64,000 bases of DNA from Tannerellaceae bacterium (GCA_021203545.1 JAJQAZ010000016.1:40954-104953); one strand, 5' to 3'. Positions 34,877 through 44,316 are shown, counted from the first letter of the stretch. Notes: generated by a model not told the origin, from the sequence alone. Program-made: numbers and translations.

Positions 34877-37219
34877 ATGCAAAAAAATCTCGTAATAGTA
34901 GAGTCTCCGGCCAAAGCAAAGACAATCGAAAAATTCCTGGGCAAGGATTTTAAGGTAATGTCAAGCTATGGGCATATCCGCGATCTGAAAGAAAAAGAAT
35001 TTGGTATAGATATTGAGAACAATTATACACCGAAATATGCTGTACCTTCGGATAAGAAAAAACTCGTTGCCGATCTGAAAGCAGAAGCAAAGAAAGCCGA
35101 CCTGGTGTGGCTTGCTTCCGATGAGGACCGCGAAGGAGAGGCTATCTCATGGCATCTGTTTGAAGTATTAAAATTAAATCCGGAAAAGACGAAACGGATT
35201 GTTTTCCACGAAATTACCAAAAATACCATTTTAGAGGCGATCGAGACCCCCCGCAGTATTGATATCAATCTGGTGAATGCACAACAGGCACGCCGGGTGC
35301 TCGACCGTATTGTAGGGTTTGAACTTTCACCGATCCTGTGGCGTAAAGTAAAACCGGCTTTGTCTGCCGGGCGTGTACAATCGGTTGCCGTACGTCTGAT
35401 TGTAGAACGCGAAAGAGAAATCAATCAGTTCGTCTCGGAAGCGGCTTTCCGTATTATCGCCTCTTTTATTCTACCGGACGGAACTACCCTTTTAAAAGCC
35501 GAGCTGAATAAAAGGCTGAAAACCAAAGAAGAGGTAAATAAATTCCTGGAAGCTTGCAAAAACGCATCTTTTACAATTGACGATATTACCAAAAAGCCGG
35601 TTAAAAAGACCCCGGCACCTCCTTTTACAACTTCCACCCTGCAACAGGAGGCAGCCCGTAAACTGGGCTATTCGGTTACACAAACCATGCGGATTGCACA
35701 AAAACTGTACGAGTCCGGATTAATCACCTACATGCGTACGGACTCCGTCAATTTGAGTAACCTGGCCCTTGGTACTTCCAAAGAAGAGATACTCAAGACA
35801 TATGGTGAGAAATATTATAAATTCCGCCAGTATAATACAAAAACCAAAGGTGCACAGGAAGCGCACGAAGCGATTCGCCCTACTTATATAAGTAACGATG
35901 AAGTGAATGGTACTGCACAGGAAAAGAAATTATATGACCTGATCCGTAAACGTACATTGGCAAGCCAAATGGCTGATGCCGAACTGGAGCGTACAACTAT
36001 TACTATCGATATTTCGGGCCAGAAGGAAAAATTTACAGCAACCGGAGAAGTACTGGTTTTCGACGGGTTCCTGCAATTATACCGTGAAAGCACGGATGAT
36101 GAGAACGAAAAAGAAGAAAACGGTCTATTGCCTGCTGTAAAACTGAAAGAGGTGTTAAGTATGCAGGACATTACAGCAACCGAACGGTTTACACAACGTC
36201 CACCCCGCTATACGGAAGCAAGCCTGGTACGCCGTTTGGAAGAACTGGGAATCGGGCGTCCTTCTACCTATGCCCCTACTATCCAAACCATTCAGAACAG
36301 GGAATATGTTGTTAAAGGAGATAAAGAAGGTACAGAACGCACCTATACTGTTATTTCTCTGAAAAACAGCAGGATCGCTGAAGCCGAAAAGAAAGAGACA
36401 GTAGGCGCCGACCGGAATAAACTGATGCCTACCGATATTGGTACAGTAGTGAACGATTTCTTAATGGAATATTTCCCACATGTATTGGATTATAATTTTA
36501 CGGCCAGTGTAGAAAAAGAGTTCGATTCTGTAGCAGAGGGTGAAATGGAATGGACCCATGCGATTGACCGTTTCTATAAGATATTCCACCCGATTGTAGA
36601 GGCTACGGCAGCGGTAAAAACCGAACATAAAGTGGGAGAACGGGAACTGGGCATTGATCCTAAATCCGGTAAACCTGTTTTTGTTAAAATCGGGCGTTAC
36701 GGTCCTATCGTGCAGTTAGGCCAGGCCTTCCCTGACGATAAAGAGGCTCCCAAACCACAGTTTGCGTCTCTGATGAAAGGGCAGTCCATTGAAACGATTA
36801 CCCTGGAAGAAGCGATGAAACTGTTTGAGTTGCCGAGAACTGTAGGTGATTTTGAAGACAAAACAGTAGTAGCTGCCGTTGGTAAATTCGGTCCGTTTAT
36901 CCGTCATGACGGTAAATTTATCTCAATCCCTAAAGATTTGAATCCGCTTTCTATTACACTGGATGAAGCCATTGAGCTGATTAAGGAGAAGAGAATCAAA
37001 GATGAACAACGCTTCCTGAAAAAGTTTGATGAAGATCCGGAATTAGAGATATTAAACGGTCGCTACGGCCCGTATATCGCTTACAAAGGCAAAAACTACC
37101 GGATTCCTAAAACAGTACAGGAACCGGCAACACTTTCATTCGAGGAGTGTATGAAGATCGTTACAACAGCTGCCGACAAACCAGCAGGTAAGAAGAAAGC
37201 GGCGACTAAAAAGAAATAA
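34877..37219 (+). CDS. topA: DNA topoisomerase I
   Basis: 780 residues. The toprim domain begins NLVIVESPAKAKTIEKFLG and holds the acidic triad in SDEDREGEAISWH (about 81-93); the active-site Tyr285 lies in GLITYMRTDS; GIGRPSTYAPTIQTI follows. The C-terminal part (about 600-765) has repeats such as GRYGPIVQLG, GKFGPFIRHDG and GRYGPYIAYKG, the topoisomerase C-terminal repeats that replace zinc fingers in this group, then a lysine-rich tail. It relaxes negative supercoils by single-strand breakage. Monocistronic, with a -7 box 31 bases upstream. Confidence 0.97.
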   Translation: MQKNLVIVESPAKAKTIEKFLGKDFKVMSSYGHIRDLKEKEFGIDIENNYTPKYAVPSDKKKLVADLKAEAKKADLVWLASDEDREGEAISWHLFEVLKLNPEKTKRIVFHEITKNTILEAIETPRSIDINLVNAQQARRVLDRIVGFELSPILWRKVKPALSAGRVQSVAVRLIVEREREINQFVSEAAFRIIASFILPDGTTLLKAELNKRLKTKEEVNKFLEACKNASFTIDDITKKPVKKTPAPPFTTSTLQQEAARKLGYSVTQTMRIAQKLYESGLITYMRTDSVNLSNLALGTSKEEILKTYGEKYYKFRQYNTKTKGAQEAHEAIRPTYISNDEVNGTAQEKKLYDLIRKRTLASQMADAELERTTITIDISGQKEKFTATGEVLVFDGFLQLYRESTDDENEKEENGLLPAVKLKEVLSMQDITATERFTQRPPRYTEASLVRRLEELGIGRPSTYAPTIQTIQNREYVVKGDKEGTERTYTVISLKNSRIAEAEKKETVGADRNKLMPTDIGTVVNDFLMEYFPHVLDYNFTASVEKEFDSVAEGEMEWTHAIDRFYKIFHPIVEATAAVKTEHKVGERELGIDPKSGKPVFVKIGRYGPIVQLGQAFPDDKEAPKPQFASLMKGQSIETITLEEAMKLFELPRTVGDFEDKTVVAAVGKFGPFIRHDGKFISIPKDLNPLSITLDEAIELIKEKRIKDEQRFLKKFDEDPELEILNGRYGPYIAYKGKNYRIPKTVQEPATLSFEECMKIVTTAADKPAGKKKAATKKK

Positions 37220-37234
37220 AAAACAGTTCACAAT

Positions 37235-37310
37235 ATCTTTCAAAAGAGGGTGCATTCTTTTTACTAAAAGGGTGCACACTTTTTAGTTAGAGGGTGCACC
37301 CTTTCGGGGT
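37235..37310 (+). repeat. Three near-copies of a GGGTGCA unit
   Basis: AGGGTGCATTCTTTTT, AGGGTGCACACTTTTT and AGGGTGCACCCTTTC in tandem with about 20-base spacing. The last holds the palindrome GGGTGCACCC. May help end topA transcription. Confidence 0.5.
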
Positions 37311-37365
37311 AGAGAAAACGCCAATGTCGTCAACTTAGTTTACTTTGCTCTTTAGACGGAGGGGA

Positions 37366-37412
37366 TTTGCAATCCCCGACAAACGAGCTTTAGGATTTGT
37401 AATCCTTCTTAC
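37366..37412. repeat. Partial family B repeat
   Basis: GGGGATTTGCAATCCCC followed by GGATTTGTAATCC: the terminal motifs of the family B unit without its centre. Confidence 0.5.
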
Positions 37413-37453
37413 TAAAATACGAATGATGTAAACCTACTATACACGACAGTTTA

Positions 37454-37475
37454 GGCACAAATTTAAATCTGCGCC
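37454..37475 (+). repeat. AT-core palindrome, family A
   Basis: Variant with CAAATTTAAATCTG core, same flanks (TTTA before, AGCGATA after). Lies about 28 bases after the argS stop. Confidence 0.6.
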
Positions 37476-37502
37476 AGCGATACAACTACGATAAACTAAA
37501 TA

Positions 37503-39296
37503 TCACATGCGTTCCGGAACTTCTATTCCTAACAGGGCCATTCCTTTCTTTACAGTGGCGGCAACTGTTTTTGAGAGTAATAGACGGAACAATTTCAGAC
37601 CGGTGTTTTCTTCGCGCAGGATGGAGTAATCGTGATAGAATTGGTTGTATTCTTTTACCAGATCATACACATAGTTGGCGATTACAGCAGGACTGTATTC
37701 GTTTCCGGCCTCTTCTACTACCTGTGCAAAACCTGTCAGTGTTTGAATCAGATTCTCTTCTTTCTCTGATATAGGAAGTGTAGTATCTATTTGTTTGGGT
37801 ATTTCTAATCCCTGCTCTTCCGCTTTACGAAGTACAGAACAGATACGGGCATGTGTATATTGGATGAATGGGCCGGTGTTTCCGTTAAAGTCTATAGATT
37901 CTTTGGGATTGAATGTCATATTTTTCCGGGGGTCTACTTTCAGGATAAAATATTTTAAAGCTCCCAGCCCCACAATACGGGCAATATTTTCTGCTTCCGC
38001 TGTTGTCAGCCCGTCTAATTTACCTAATTCCTGAGATGTTTCGCGGGCAGTAGTAACCATTTCGTCTACCAGATCATCGGCATCCACTACAGTTCCCTCA
38101 CGGCTCTTCATTTTTCCTTCGGGTAGTTCTACCATTCCATAAGAAAAATGAACCAACCCTTTTCCGAATTCGAATCCCAGTTTATCCAACAGGATAGAAA
38201 GCACCTGAAAGTGGTAGTTCTGTTCGTTACCTACTACATACACCATTTTATTGATTGGATAATCATCAAAACGAAGTTTAGCAGTACCAATATCCTGGGT
38301 CATATATACGGAAGTACCGTCGGCACGCAGCAGCAGTTTTTCGTCCAGCCCTTCCTGTGTCAGATCCGCCCATACCGAGCCGTCTTCACGGGTGTAAAAG
38401 ACTCCTTTTTCAACTCCTTCCAGCACTTTTCCTTTTCCTTCCAGATAGGTTTCCGATTCGTAATATATTTTATCAAAATCTACACCCAGTTTCTTATAGG
38501 TTACATCAAATCCCTGGTATACCCAGTTATTCATGGTTCTCCAGAGAGAAACAACCTGTTCATCCCCGGCTTCCCATTTACGAAGCATTTCCCGGACTTC
38601 AGCCATTAATGTGGATTGTGCTTCCGCTTCTTCTTTGGTAAGGCCTTTTTCCTGTAACTGCTTCAATTCCTCTTTATAATGCTTATCAAATAGTACGTAG
38701 AAATCACCAATCAGGTGATCACCTTTTTTCCCGGATGATTCCGGTGTTACTCCTTCGCCCCACTTTTCCCATGCCAGCATGGATTTACAGATATGGATAC
38801 CCCTATCATTTACGATATTGGTTTTGACTACTTTATTCCCGTTGGCTTTTAATATTTCGGACAGGCTATAACCCAACAGGTTGTTCCGTACGTGTCCTAA
38901 ATGGAGGGGTTTGTTGGTATTAGGAGAAGAGTATTCTATCATTACCAGCGGAGAGCTTTCCGCAACAGGCTTTATTCCATACGAAGGATTGGCTTCTATC
39001 TGGTTCAACAGATTAATCCAGCTACCGGAGGCTACGGATAGATTCAGGAATCCTTTGATTACATTGAATTCAGCGACGGCCGGCTCGTTTTGGAGTAACC
39101 AGTTACCGATTTCCTGTGCTGTTTGTTCCGGTGATTTCTTAGAGATCCGAAGAAAAGGAAACACCACTAATGTTAAATGTCCTTTAAATTCTTTCTTTGT
39201 TTTACTAAGCTGAATCTGTTCTTTCGGCACCTCTGTTCCGTATAGTTCACGGATGCAGGTAATTGTCGCGTCGGTAATCCGTTGTTCAATAGCCAT
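37503..39296 (-). CDS. argS: Arginyl-tRNA synthetase
   Basis: 597 residues. The N-terminal Add-1 domain (about 1-110) is followed by the class I HIGH motif in SSPNTNKPLHLGHVRNNLLG (HLGH), SLWRTMNNWVYQGFDVTYKKLGVDFD, and the KMSKS-like site KMKSREGTVVDADDLVDEM (about 395-413). The helical anticodon domain ends TVKKGMALLGIEVPERM, the normal C-terminus. It charges tRNA-Arg. A -7 box lies 28 bases upstream and a terminator shared with HU just beyond. Confidence 0.97.
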   Translation of the reverse strand: MAIEQRITDATITCIRELYGTEVPKEQIQLSKTKKEFKGHLTLVVFPFLRISKKSPEQTAQEIGNWLLQNEPAVAEFNVIKGFLNLSVASGSWINLLNQIEANPSYGIKPVAESSPLVMIEYSSPNTNKPLHLGHVRNNLLGYSLSEILKANGNKVVKTNIVNDRGIHICKSMLAWEKWGEGVTPESSGKKGDHLIGDFYVLFDKHYKEELKQLQEKGLTKEEAEAQSTLMAEVREMLRKWEAGDEQVVSLWRTMNNWVYQGFDVTYKKLGVDFDKIYYESETYLEGKGKVLEGVEKGVFYTREDGSVWADLTQEGLDEKLLLRADGTSVYMTQDIGTAKLRFDDYPINKMVYVVGNEQNYHFQVLSILLDKLGFEFGKGLVHFSYGMVELPEGKMKSREGTVVDADDLVDEMVTTARETSQELGKLDGLTTAEAENIARIVGLGALKYFILKVDPRKNMTFNPKESIDFNGNTGPFIQYTHARICSVLRKAEEQGLEIPKQIDTTLPISEKEENLIQTLTGFAQVVEEAGNEYSPAVIANYVYDLVKEYNQFYHDYSILREENTGLKLFRLLLSKTVAATVKKGMALLGIEVPERM

Positions 39297-39324
39297 ATTA
39301 AGATTGTCAATTTGAATTTTAGCG

Positions 39325-39332
39325 CAAAGGTA
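39325..39332 (-). promoter_or_regulatory. -7 box (TACCTTTG) of argS
   Basis: Perfect TAnnTTTG on the minus strand, 28 bases before the argS start. Confidence 0.5.
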
Positions 39333-39348
39333 AGGGATTATTTAATAC

Positions 39349-39386
39349 AAAAAAAAGATGCAACTTCAGAAGTTACACCTTTTTGT
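39349..39386 (-). terminator. Terminator after the HU gene
   Basis: On the minus strand an AAGGTG...AACTTC TGA GAAGTT...-type stem (AACTTC/GAAGTT core) is followed by a T8 tract. It lies 21 bases past the HU stop. Confidence 0.5.
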
Positions 39387-39406
39387 TTTAATTTTCTGAT
39401 GTTCTC

Positions 39407-39679
39407 TTATTTAACGAGATCAGCCAATTCAGCACCTGCCTTAAATTTAACTGCTTTGCGTGCAGGAATATCAATTGGTTGTTTTGTTTTAGGATTAACA
39501 CCTTTACGTGCAGCTTTTTCTGCTACAGAAAAAGAACCGAATCCAATAAGAGCAACTTTACCACCTGCTTTTAATTCGTCTGATACTGTTTCTACGAAAG
39601 CTTCAACTGCTTTTTTTGCATCTACTTTACTAAGGCCAGCTTTTTCTGCTACCGCGCTGATAAATTCTGTTTTGTTCAT
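39407..39679 (-). CDS. HU-family DNA-binding protein
   Basis: 90 residues, the standard HU length. MNKTEFISAVAEKAGLSKVDAKKAV starts the helical dimer part; GKVALIGFGSFSVAEKAARKGVNPKTKQPIDIPARKAVKFKAGAEL carries the beta-arm with the conserved GFGSF, RKG.NP.T and IP...PKFKAG pattern that inserts into the DNA minor groove. It compacts and bends DNA. It has a promoter with both Bacteroidetes boxes upstream and a terminator downstream, so it is transcribed alone, as expected for an abundant protein. Confidence 0.95.
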   Translation of the reverse strand: MNKTEFISAVAEKAGLSKVDAKKAVEAFVETVSDELKAGGKVALIGFGSFSVAEKAARKGVNPKTKQPIDIPARKAVKFKAGAELADLVK

Positions 39680-39741
39680 GATGGTTTAATAATTAATTAA
39701 TATATTGAGTAAATCTTACTTAAGATGCTGTTAGACGGCAT

Positions 39742-39772
39742 CAAATGTAGTTTTATTTTGAAATATCGCAAA
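39742..39772 (-). promoter_or_regulatory. Two-box promoter of the HU gene (-33 TTTG, -7 TACATTTG)
   Basis: On the minus strand TTTG (39769-39772), 19 bases, then TACATTTG (39742-39749): the textbook Bacteroidetes arrangement. Confidence 0.7.
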
Positions 39773-39862
39773 GAATTTGGACGTTTTTTTCCTGATTTTC
39801 TATGTTTTAATGCCTTTTTTCATGTTTTAATACTTGGCAGGATAGAAATTATAAATATTCCT

Positions 39863-39870
39863 TACCTTTG
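39863..39870 (+). promoter_or_regulatory. -7 box (TACCTTTG) of the rhomboid operon
   Basis: Perfect TAnnTTTG; a possible GTG start overlapping it (39870) is ruled out in favour of ATG 39891. Confidence 0.55.
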
Positions 39871-39890
39871 TGAGGCTAATTATTGATTAT

Positions 39891-40622
39891 ATGTTACAAC
39901 AAACCAGACAAGGCTTTTTCAGCTCTATTCCCCCTGTTACTAAGAATATTATTATTATAAATGTAATATTCTGGCTTGCCAGTATTACGCTCCCGAAAGT
40001 GGGTCCGTTACATATTAATTTAGTTAATATGTTAGGGCTGCATTTTATTACTGCTCCGGATTTTAATCCGGTACAGCTGGTTAGTTACATGTTTTTGCAC
40101 GACACACGCAGTTTTGAACATCTTTTTTTCAATATGTTTGCTGTGTATATGTTTGGCCGGGTGCTGGAAAGTGTATGGGGCCCCAAACGTTTTCTTATTT
40201 TTTATTTTATTACGGGTATCGGTGCCGGACTTATACAGGAGGCAGTATGGGCATATGATTTACGGGAAATACTGGCAATTCCCGGAAATGAGTTAATTAT
40301 GTTCAATGGGCGGGTAACTGCTGTTTCTACAGCTCTTAACCAGTTTATAACAGTCGGTGCATCCGGTGCGGTGTTTGGTATACTGCTCGCATTCGGTATG
40401 CTTTTCCCCAATGCACCTCTGTTTATCCTGTTTATTCCAATTCCGGTTAAAGCTAAATATTTCGTGGTTTTTTACGGATTAATTGAACTTTTTATGGGGG
40501 TATCAAGGTTTAGTGGTGATAGCGTTGCCCATTTTGCCCATTTAGGAGGGATGTTATTCGGCTATATTATGATTCGCTACTGGAAAAAGAAAGACGTAGG
40601 AAATGGAAAATATTTTTACTGA
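39891..40622 (+). CDS. Rhomboid-family intramembrane serine protease
   Basis: 243 residues from ATG 39891, placed after the -7 box. Six to seven membrane helices. The catalytic Ser is in TVGASGAVFGILLAFGML and the His in VAHFAHLGGMLFGYI; the first loop has HDTRSFEHLFFNMFAVYMFG with the family's conserved N-terminal region. Rhomboids cleave membrane segments within the bilayer; the substrate is unknown. The next rhomboid gene overlaps its end by 20 bases, giving a pair of paralogues. Confidence 0.9.
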   Translation: MLQQTRQGFFSSIPPVTKNIIIINVIFWLASITLPKVGPLHINLVNMLGLHFITAPDFNPVQLVSYMFLHDTRSFEHLFFNMFAVYMFGRVLESVWGPKRFLIFYFITGIGAGLIQEAVWAYDLREILAIPGNELIMFNGRVTAVSTALNQFITVGASGAVFGILLAFGMLFPNAPLFILFIPIPVKAKYFVVFYGLIELFMGVSRFSGDSVAHFAHLGGMLFGYIMIRYWKKKDVGNGKYFY

Positions 40623-41481
40623 TCTTAAACGGAAGTTTAAAACCGGAGATATTCTGACACAATTTATATTTATCAATACGGGGGTTTTTATTCTCATCCG
40701 GCTGATAGATATATGTATGGTACTCTTTAATGTACAGGCATCTTCTTACCTGCTCTATCTGGAGTTACCCTCCGATCCTTTTCTGTTATTGTACCGTCCG
40801 TGGACGCTCATTACCTATATGTTTATCCATGTGGATTTTCTGCATATCCTGTTTAATATGCTGTGGTTATATTGGTTCGGGAAGATATTTATGCAGTTTT
40901 TTACTTCCCGCCAGTTAGGAGGATTGTATATTCTGGGAGGCCTTGGTGGTGCAGCCTTGTATCTGCTTTCATTCAATCTGTTGCCCTATTTCCGCGCATG
41001 GGATGGAAATGTTTACCTGATCGGCGCTTCGGCAGCTATTATGGCAATCGTGTTTGGTGCGGCATTTTACAATAAAAATCTGGAGATACGCTTATTACTG
41101 ATCGGACGGTTGAAATTGATCTATCTGGCGTGGTTTACGTTGTTGGTAGACTTGTTGTTGCTTACGTCTGAAAATGCCGGCGGACATATCGCGCATATCG
41201 GTGGTGCACTAATGGGTATCTGGTTTGCTTCGCGCATGCGGGTAGGGAAAGATCTGACCGCACCTATGAACCGTACCATTGACAGGGTGGTGAATCTTTT
41301 TAAGCCGAAACCCAAAATGAGGGTTACCTATAAAAAGAGAGAAACAGATTACGAATATAATGCCCGGAGACACAAAGAGAATGCCGATCTGGATGCTATA
41401 CTGGATAAGGTAAAACGTTCCGGATACAGCAGTCTTACTGCAGAGGAGAAGAGAAGTTTATTTGATGCCAGTAAGAAATAG
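40603..41481 (+). CDS. Rhomboid-family protease with C-terminal cytoplasmic tail
   Basis: 292 residues, six or more membrane helices, then a charged tail of about 70 residues (KPKPKMRVTYKKRETDYEYNAR and on). The Ser is in LIGASAAIMAIVFGAAFY and the His in GGHIAHIGGALMGIW, so the dyad is present, but the usual Gly-x-Ser-Gly is GASA, with Ala after Ser. The family can keep activity with this change; if not, it could be an inactive pseudo-rhomboid. It overlaps the first rhomboid by 20 bases and precedes an EEP-fold gene by 6 bases. Confidence 0.87.
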   Translation: MENIFTDLKRKFKTGDILTQFIFINTGVFILIRLIDICMVLFNVQASSYLLYLELPSDPFLLLYRPWTLITYMFIHVDFLHILFNMLWLYWFGKIFMQFFTSRQLGGLYILGGLGGAALYLLSFNLLPYFRAWDGNVYLIGASAAIMAIVFGAAFYNKNLEIRLLLIGRLKLIYLAWFTLLVDLLLLTSENAGGHIAHIGGALMGIWFASRMRVGKDLTAPMNRTIDRVVNLFKPKPKMRVTYKKRETDYEYNARRHKENADLDAILDKVKRSGYSSLTAEEKRSLFDASKK

Positions 41482-41487
41482 AGAAGC

Positions 41488-42597
41488 ATGTTTTTTAAAG
41501 CGATCAGACTCATATTCAAATCTATTTTTGTCACCGCCAATATTCTGGCGGCGATACTGCTTCTTATGGCCGCTTATTCCGATAGGGTTGCCCCGGAAAC
41601 AAGTCTGACGTTTTCTTACCTGGGTTTGGCTTTTCCGGTTTTTTGCTTCGTAAATCTCTGTTTTATTCTTTACTGGCTCTTTCTACGCAAATGGAAACTC
41701 ACTTTTATTAGTCTGGTTACATTTCTGCTATGCTGGGGACCGGTTAAGAACTATTATCCCCTGCATCCCCGTACACAGCAGGTACCACCGGAAAATGTAT
41801 TGAAGATTCTTTCGTATAATGTGATGAGTTTTGCTTTCAAAGACCATTCGCCGGAACATCCCAACGATATTGTAAATTATATTGCGGCATCAGATGCTGA
41901 TATTGTATGTTTGCAGGAGTATGCCGATTATACATCCGAGAAGTTTATTACGGATGCCAAACTAAAAAAGGCTTTTTCGATGTATCCCTATCGAAGTATC
42001 ATTGACCTGAATAAAAACAAAAATCACCGGGCCGGCCTGGCGGTTTACTCTAAATATCCGATACAAAATTCCAGGAAGATAGACTACGACAGCGATTATA
42101 ATGGATCATCTATGCATGAGATATTAATAAAAGGGAAAAAACTGACGCTTATAAACAATCACCTGGAATCGTTTAAACTTACGATGGAAGATAAGAACCG
42201 TTATTCGGAATTCCTGAAAAATGCCGGTTCCGAATCGTTCGACGGTATTAAGGGTACGTTTCAGCAGAAACTGGGTCCGGCTTATATAAAACGGGCTGAG
42301 CAGGCACGGATAGTTGCCGGAGAAATTGAGAAGATCGAATCGGATTATATTGTAGTATGCGGGGATTTCAATGATACTCCGATCTCTTATGCACACCGTA
42401 TTGTACAGGGGCATTTGCTGGATGCATTTTCAAAGGCGGGTAAAGGCTTTGGTATTACTTTTAATAAAAATTTCTTCTGGTTCAGGATAGATCATATCCT
42501 GTATTCGCCCAATATGCGGGCAATCAATTGCACAGTAGATAAAGTAAAATATTCCGACCACTACCCGATCTGGTGTTATCTGGAGATGAATGAATGA
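41488..42597 (+). CDS. Membrane-anchored endonuclease/exonuclease/phosphatase-family protein
   Basis: 369 residues. Three membrane helices in the first 95 residues precede a metal-dependent hydrolase domain: LKILSYNVMSFAF (about 107-119), VCLQEYADYTSE with the metal Glu, VVCGDFNDTPISYAHRI (about 289-305) and DHYPIWCYLEM at the end, with the catalytic Asp-His pairs. The fold covers nucleases, sphingomyelinases and phosphatases; the substrate is unknown. It lies 6 bases after the second rhomboid gene and ends 2 bases before a convergent DUF4468 gene. Confidence 0.85.
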   Translation: MFFKAIRLIFKSIFVTANILAAILLLMAAYSDRVAPETSLTFSYLGLAFPVFCFVNLCFILYWLFLRKWKLTFISLVTFLLCWGPVKNYYPLHPRTQQVPPENVLKILSYNVMSFAFKDHSPEHPNDIVNYIAASDADIVCLQEYADYTSEKFITDAKLKKAFSMYPYRSIIDLNKNKNHRAGLAVYSKYPIQNSRKIDYDSDYNGSSMHEILIKGKKLTLINNHLESFKLTMEDKNRYSEFLKNAGSESFDGIKGTFQQKLGPAYIKRAEQARIVAGEIEKIESDYIVVCGDFNDTPISYAHRIVQGHLLDAFSKAGKGFGITFNKNFFWFRIDHILYSPNMRAINCTVDKVKYSDHYPIWCYLEMNE

Positions 42598-42599
42598 AA

Positions 42600-43178
42600 T
42601 TAATTTGTGTGGATAGATTCGCTTATTATACGGTATATTTCTGCGAATAGGTTGGTAAAGTAAAAATGGGTTCCTTCACAAAATAGTTGCGGATCAGCTA
42701 TCAGTGGGGACTGATTTGCTTTTCCTCCGTCCATGATTACATCTTCTGCAGCAAAAGTTCTGTATCTTTTAACCAGTTCCGGTTCATAGATATATTTAAT
42801 ATTCCGCGCCTCAATTGTATATTTATTATGGTCACAGGTGATATATAGTTTATACTTTACCTGTGTTTTTACCTCGTCGGTCAGCAACAGTTCTATTTTA
42901 GTGGAAATCAGGAGGGTTCCTTTGGAGCGGTTTTCAGACACATTGGAGAGAAACACATCTTTGCCATACTCTTTTTTAGCCCACTGATGGAAGGCCTGAA
43001 ACACTTCCGCCCGGTCAGAACCATTTAGTTTCACTTCGTCGGTATAACATATTTTCCCCTCTTTTACAGGAGAACAAGTATTCCCCTCATTCCCTGCAAA
43101 CAGGAATGAAGGGATTAACAGCGATAGTAAAAGAGCGAATTGTCTTTTTTTACTTAACCCAAACATTAATAATTTCAC
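42600..43178 (-). CDS. DUF4468-like exported protein
   Basis: 192 residues with a signal peptide in KRQFALLLSLLIPSFLFAGN; ATG at residue 5 (43166) is another possible start. GKICYTDEVKLNGSDRAEVFQAFHQWAKKEYG and TKIELLLTDEVKTQVKYKLYITCDHNKYTIEARNIKYIYE match the DUF4468 (TBP-like) domain. Function unknown. Its start lies inside the end of a larger DUF4468 gene (29-base overlap), so the two are co-transcribed; tandem copies of the domain suggest a shared periplasmic process. Confidence 0.8.
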   Translation of the reverse strand: MKLLMFGLSKKRQFALLLSLLIPSFLFAGNEGNTCSPVKEGKICYTDEVKLNGSDRAEVFQAFHQWAKKEYGKDVFLSNVSENRSKGTLLISTKIELLLTDEVKTQVKYKLYITCDHNKYTIEARNIKYIYEPELVKRYRTFAAEDVIMDGGKANQSPLIADPQLFCEGTHFYFTNLFAEIYRIISESIHTN

Positions 43179-44316
43179 CTATGTACATTTTATGAACCTG
43201 TTTTCCCAACCATTCCGCTTTTAGTTGCGGATCATTCATTACTTCCGTACTCAGGGGTTGAGATATCATTTTGCGGCATTCTATAATCATCCACGCTTCA
43301 CCAAAAGCTTTACTGCCAGTAGGAGTGGTAAGCGGAGTAAGACCTGATTCTTTGACTTTATCCTGGTCAAGCCCCGAAGCAGAGCCACAATATTGTAATA
43401 CATCCCGGTAGGCTTCCGTATAGAATGTAAAGGTATAAGTGTCGCTGGTTTCCATTAAACGGTAGGTATAACGGGCCGGATTAATATAACAGATAGCCAC
43501 GGGCTTACCAAACAGCACACCCAATCCGCCCCAACTGGCAGTCATCATATTAAATTCTTCGTCCTTACCGGCAGTTATCAGCATCCAGTCTTCAGATAGC
43601 ATTTTAACGATATTACCGGGTATCCTATCCGGTGTAATGGAACGGTACCCGTCCAGTGTAGTAGCAGTTGCCGGTACCGGAGCCGGTTGCGAAACGACAG
43701 GTGGCACAGGCGTTGGCTGCGAAATGGAAGGAACCGGTGCCGGAGGTTGCACGGCAGGTGCCCGCATAGAAATAAATGCAGAGGCATCAGTAAATAATTC
43801 TGCCATATAATTAACCGTAGCCCTGCGAAACTTACCACTCACCCGGTTGAGCTTTCCTTTGGACAATGCCTGTTTATCCGTAATCCATTCTTCGGCAACA
43901 TATTTTTCAGGTTCGCGCTGGTAGGAGGCAGTATATTCATACTTAATTCCGGTAATACTTAGCTTACAAAACTGGTCCCGGCATTCTACGGTAAGCCGGT
44001 ACGACATAAGCGACCGGTCAAGCGAGAGGGCACTACTGGAAAAAATTATATATTCTTCTCCTAAGGCTGCAATATCTCCTTTTTCTTTATCTGCGTATAC
44101 TATACGGTTTTTAGCATCCGTGAACTTTCCGGAAGCCCATTCGTGAACTACATCATATATTTGTCCGGCAGACATTCCGGGCAGGTTCATTTCTCTTGTA
44201 AACACAACTTTACCATTTACTTCGGGAACGGCTCCTTCCAGATAGTTTCTTTCGGTATCATTCTGTGCAAAAAGGAAAAAAGGAATAAAAAGCAAAAGAA
44301 TAGATGTGTATTTCAT
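43150..44316 (-). CDS. DUF4468 domain fused to a flavin-reductase-like domain, exported
   Basis: 388 residues. Signal peptide (YTSILLLFIPFFLFAQ), a DUF4468 domain (about 25-180; FTREMNLPGMSAGQIYDVVHEWASG), a Pro/Val-rich linker (about 190-222, PAPVPSISQPTPVPPVVSQP) and a flavin-reductase-like split-barrel domain (about 225-388) with DWMLITAGKDEEFNMMTASWGGLGVLFGKP and the tail GKQVHKMYIGEIINVWVK. Such domains bind FMN and use NAD(P)H, unusual for an exported protein. It may use a periplasmic flavin supply, or have lost redox activity. A -7 box lies 26 bases upstream. Confidence 0.82.
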   Translation of the reverse strand: MKYTSILLLFIPFFLFAQNDTERNYLEGAVPEVNGKVVFTREMNLPGMSAGQIYDVVHEWASGKFTDAKNRIVYADKEKGDIAALGEEYIIFSSSALSLDRSLMSYRLTVECRDQFCKLSITGIKYEYTASYQREPEKYVAEEWITDKQALSKGKLNRVSGKFRRATVNYMAELFTDASAFISMRAPAVQPPAPVPSISQPTPVPPVVSQPAPVPATATTLDGYRSITPDRIPGNIVKMLSEDWMLITAGKDEEFNMMTASWGGLGVLFGKPVAICYINPARYTYRLMETSDTYTFTFYTEAYRDVLQYCGSASGLDQDKVKESGLTPLTTPTGSKAFGEAWMIIECRKMISQPLSTEVMNDPQLKAEWLGKQVHKMYIGEIINVWVK

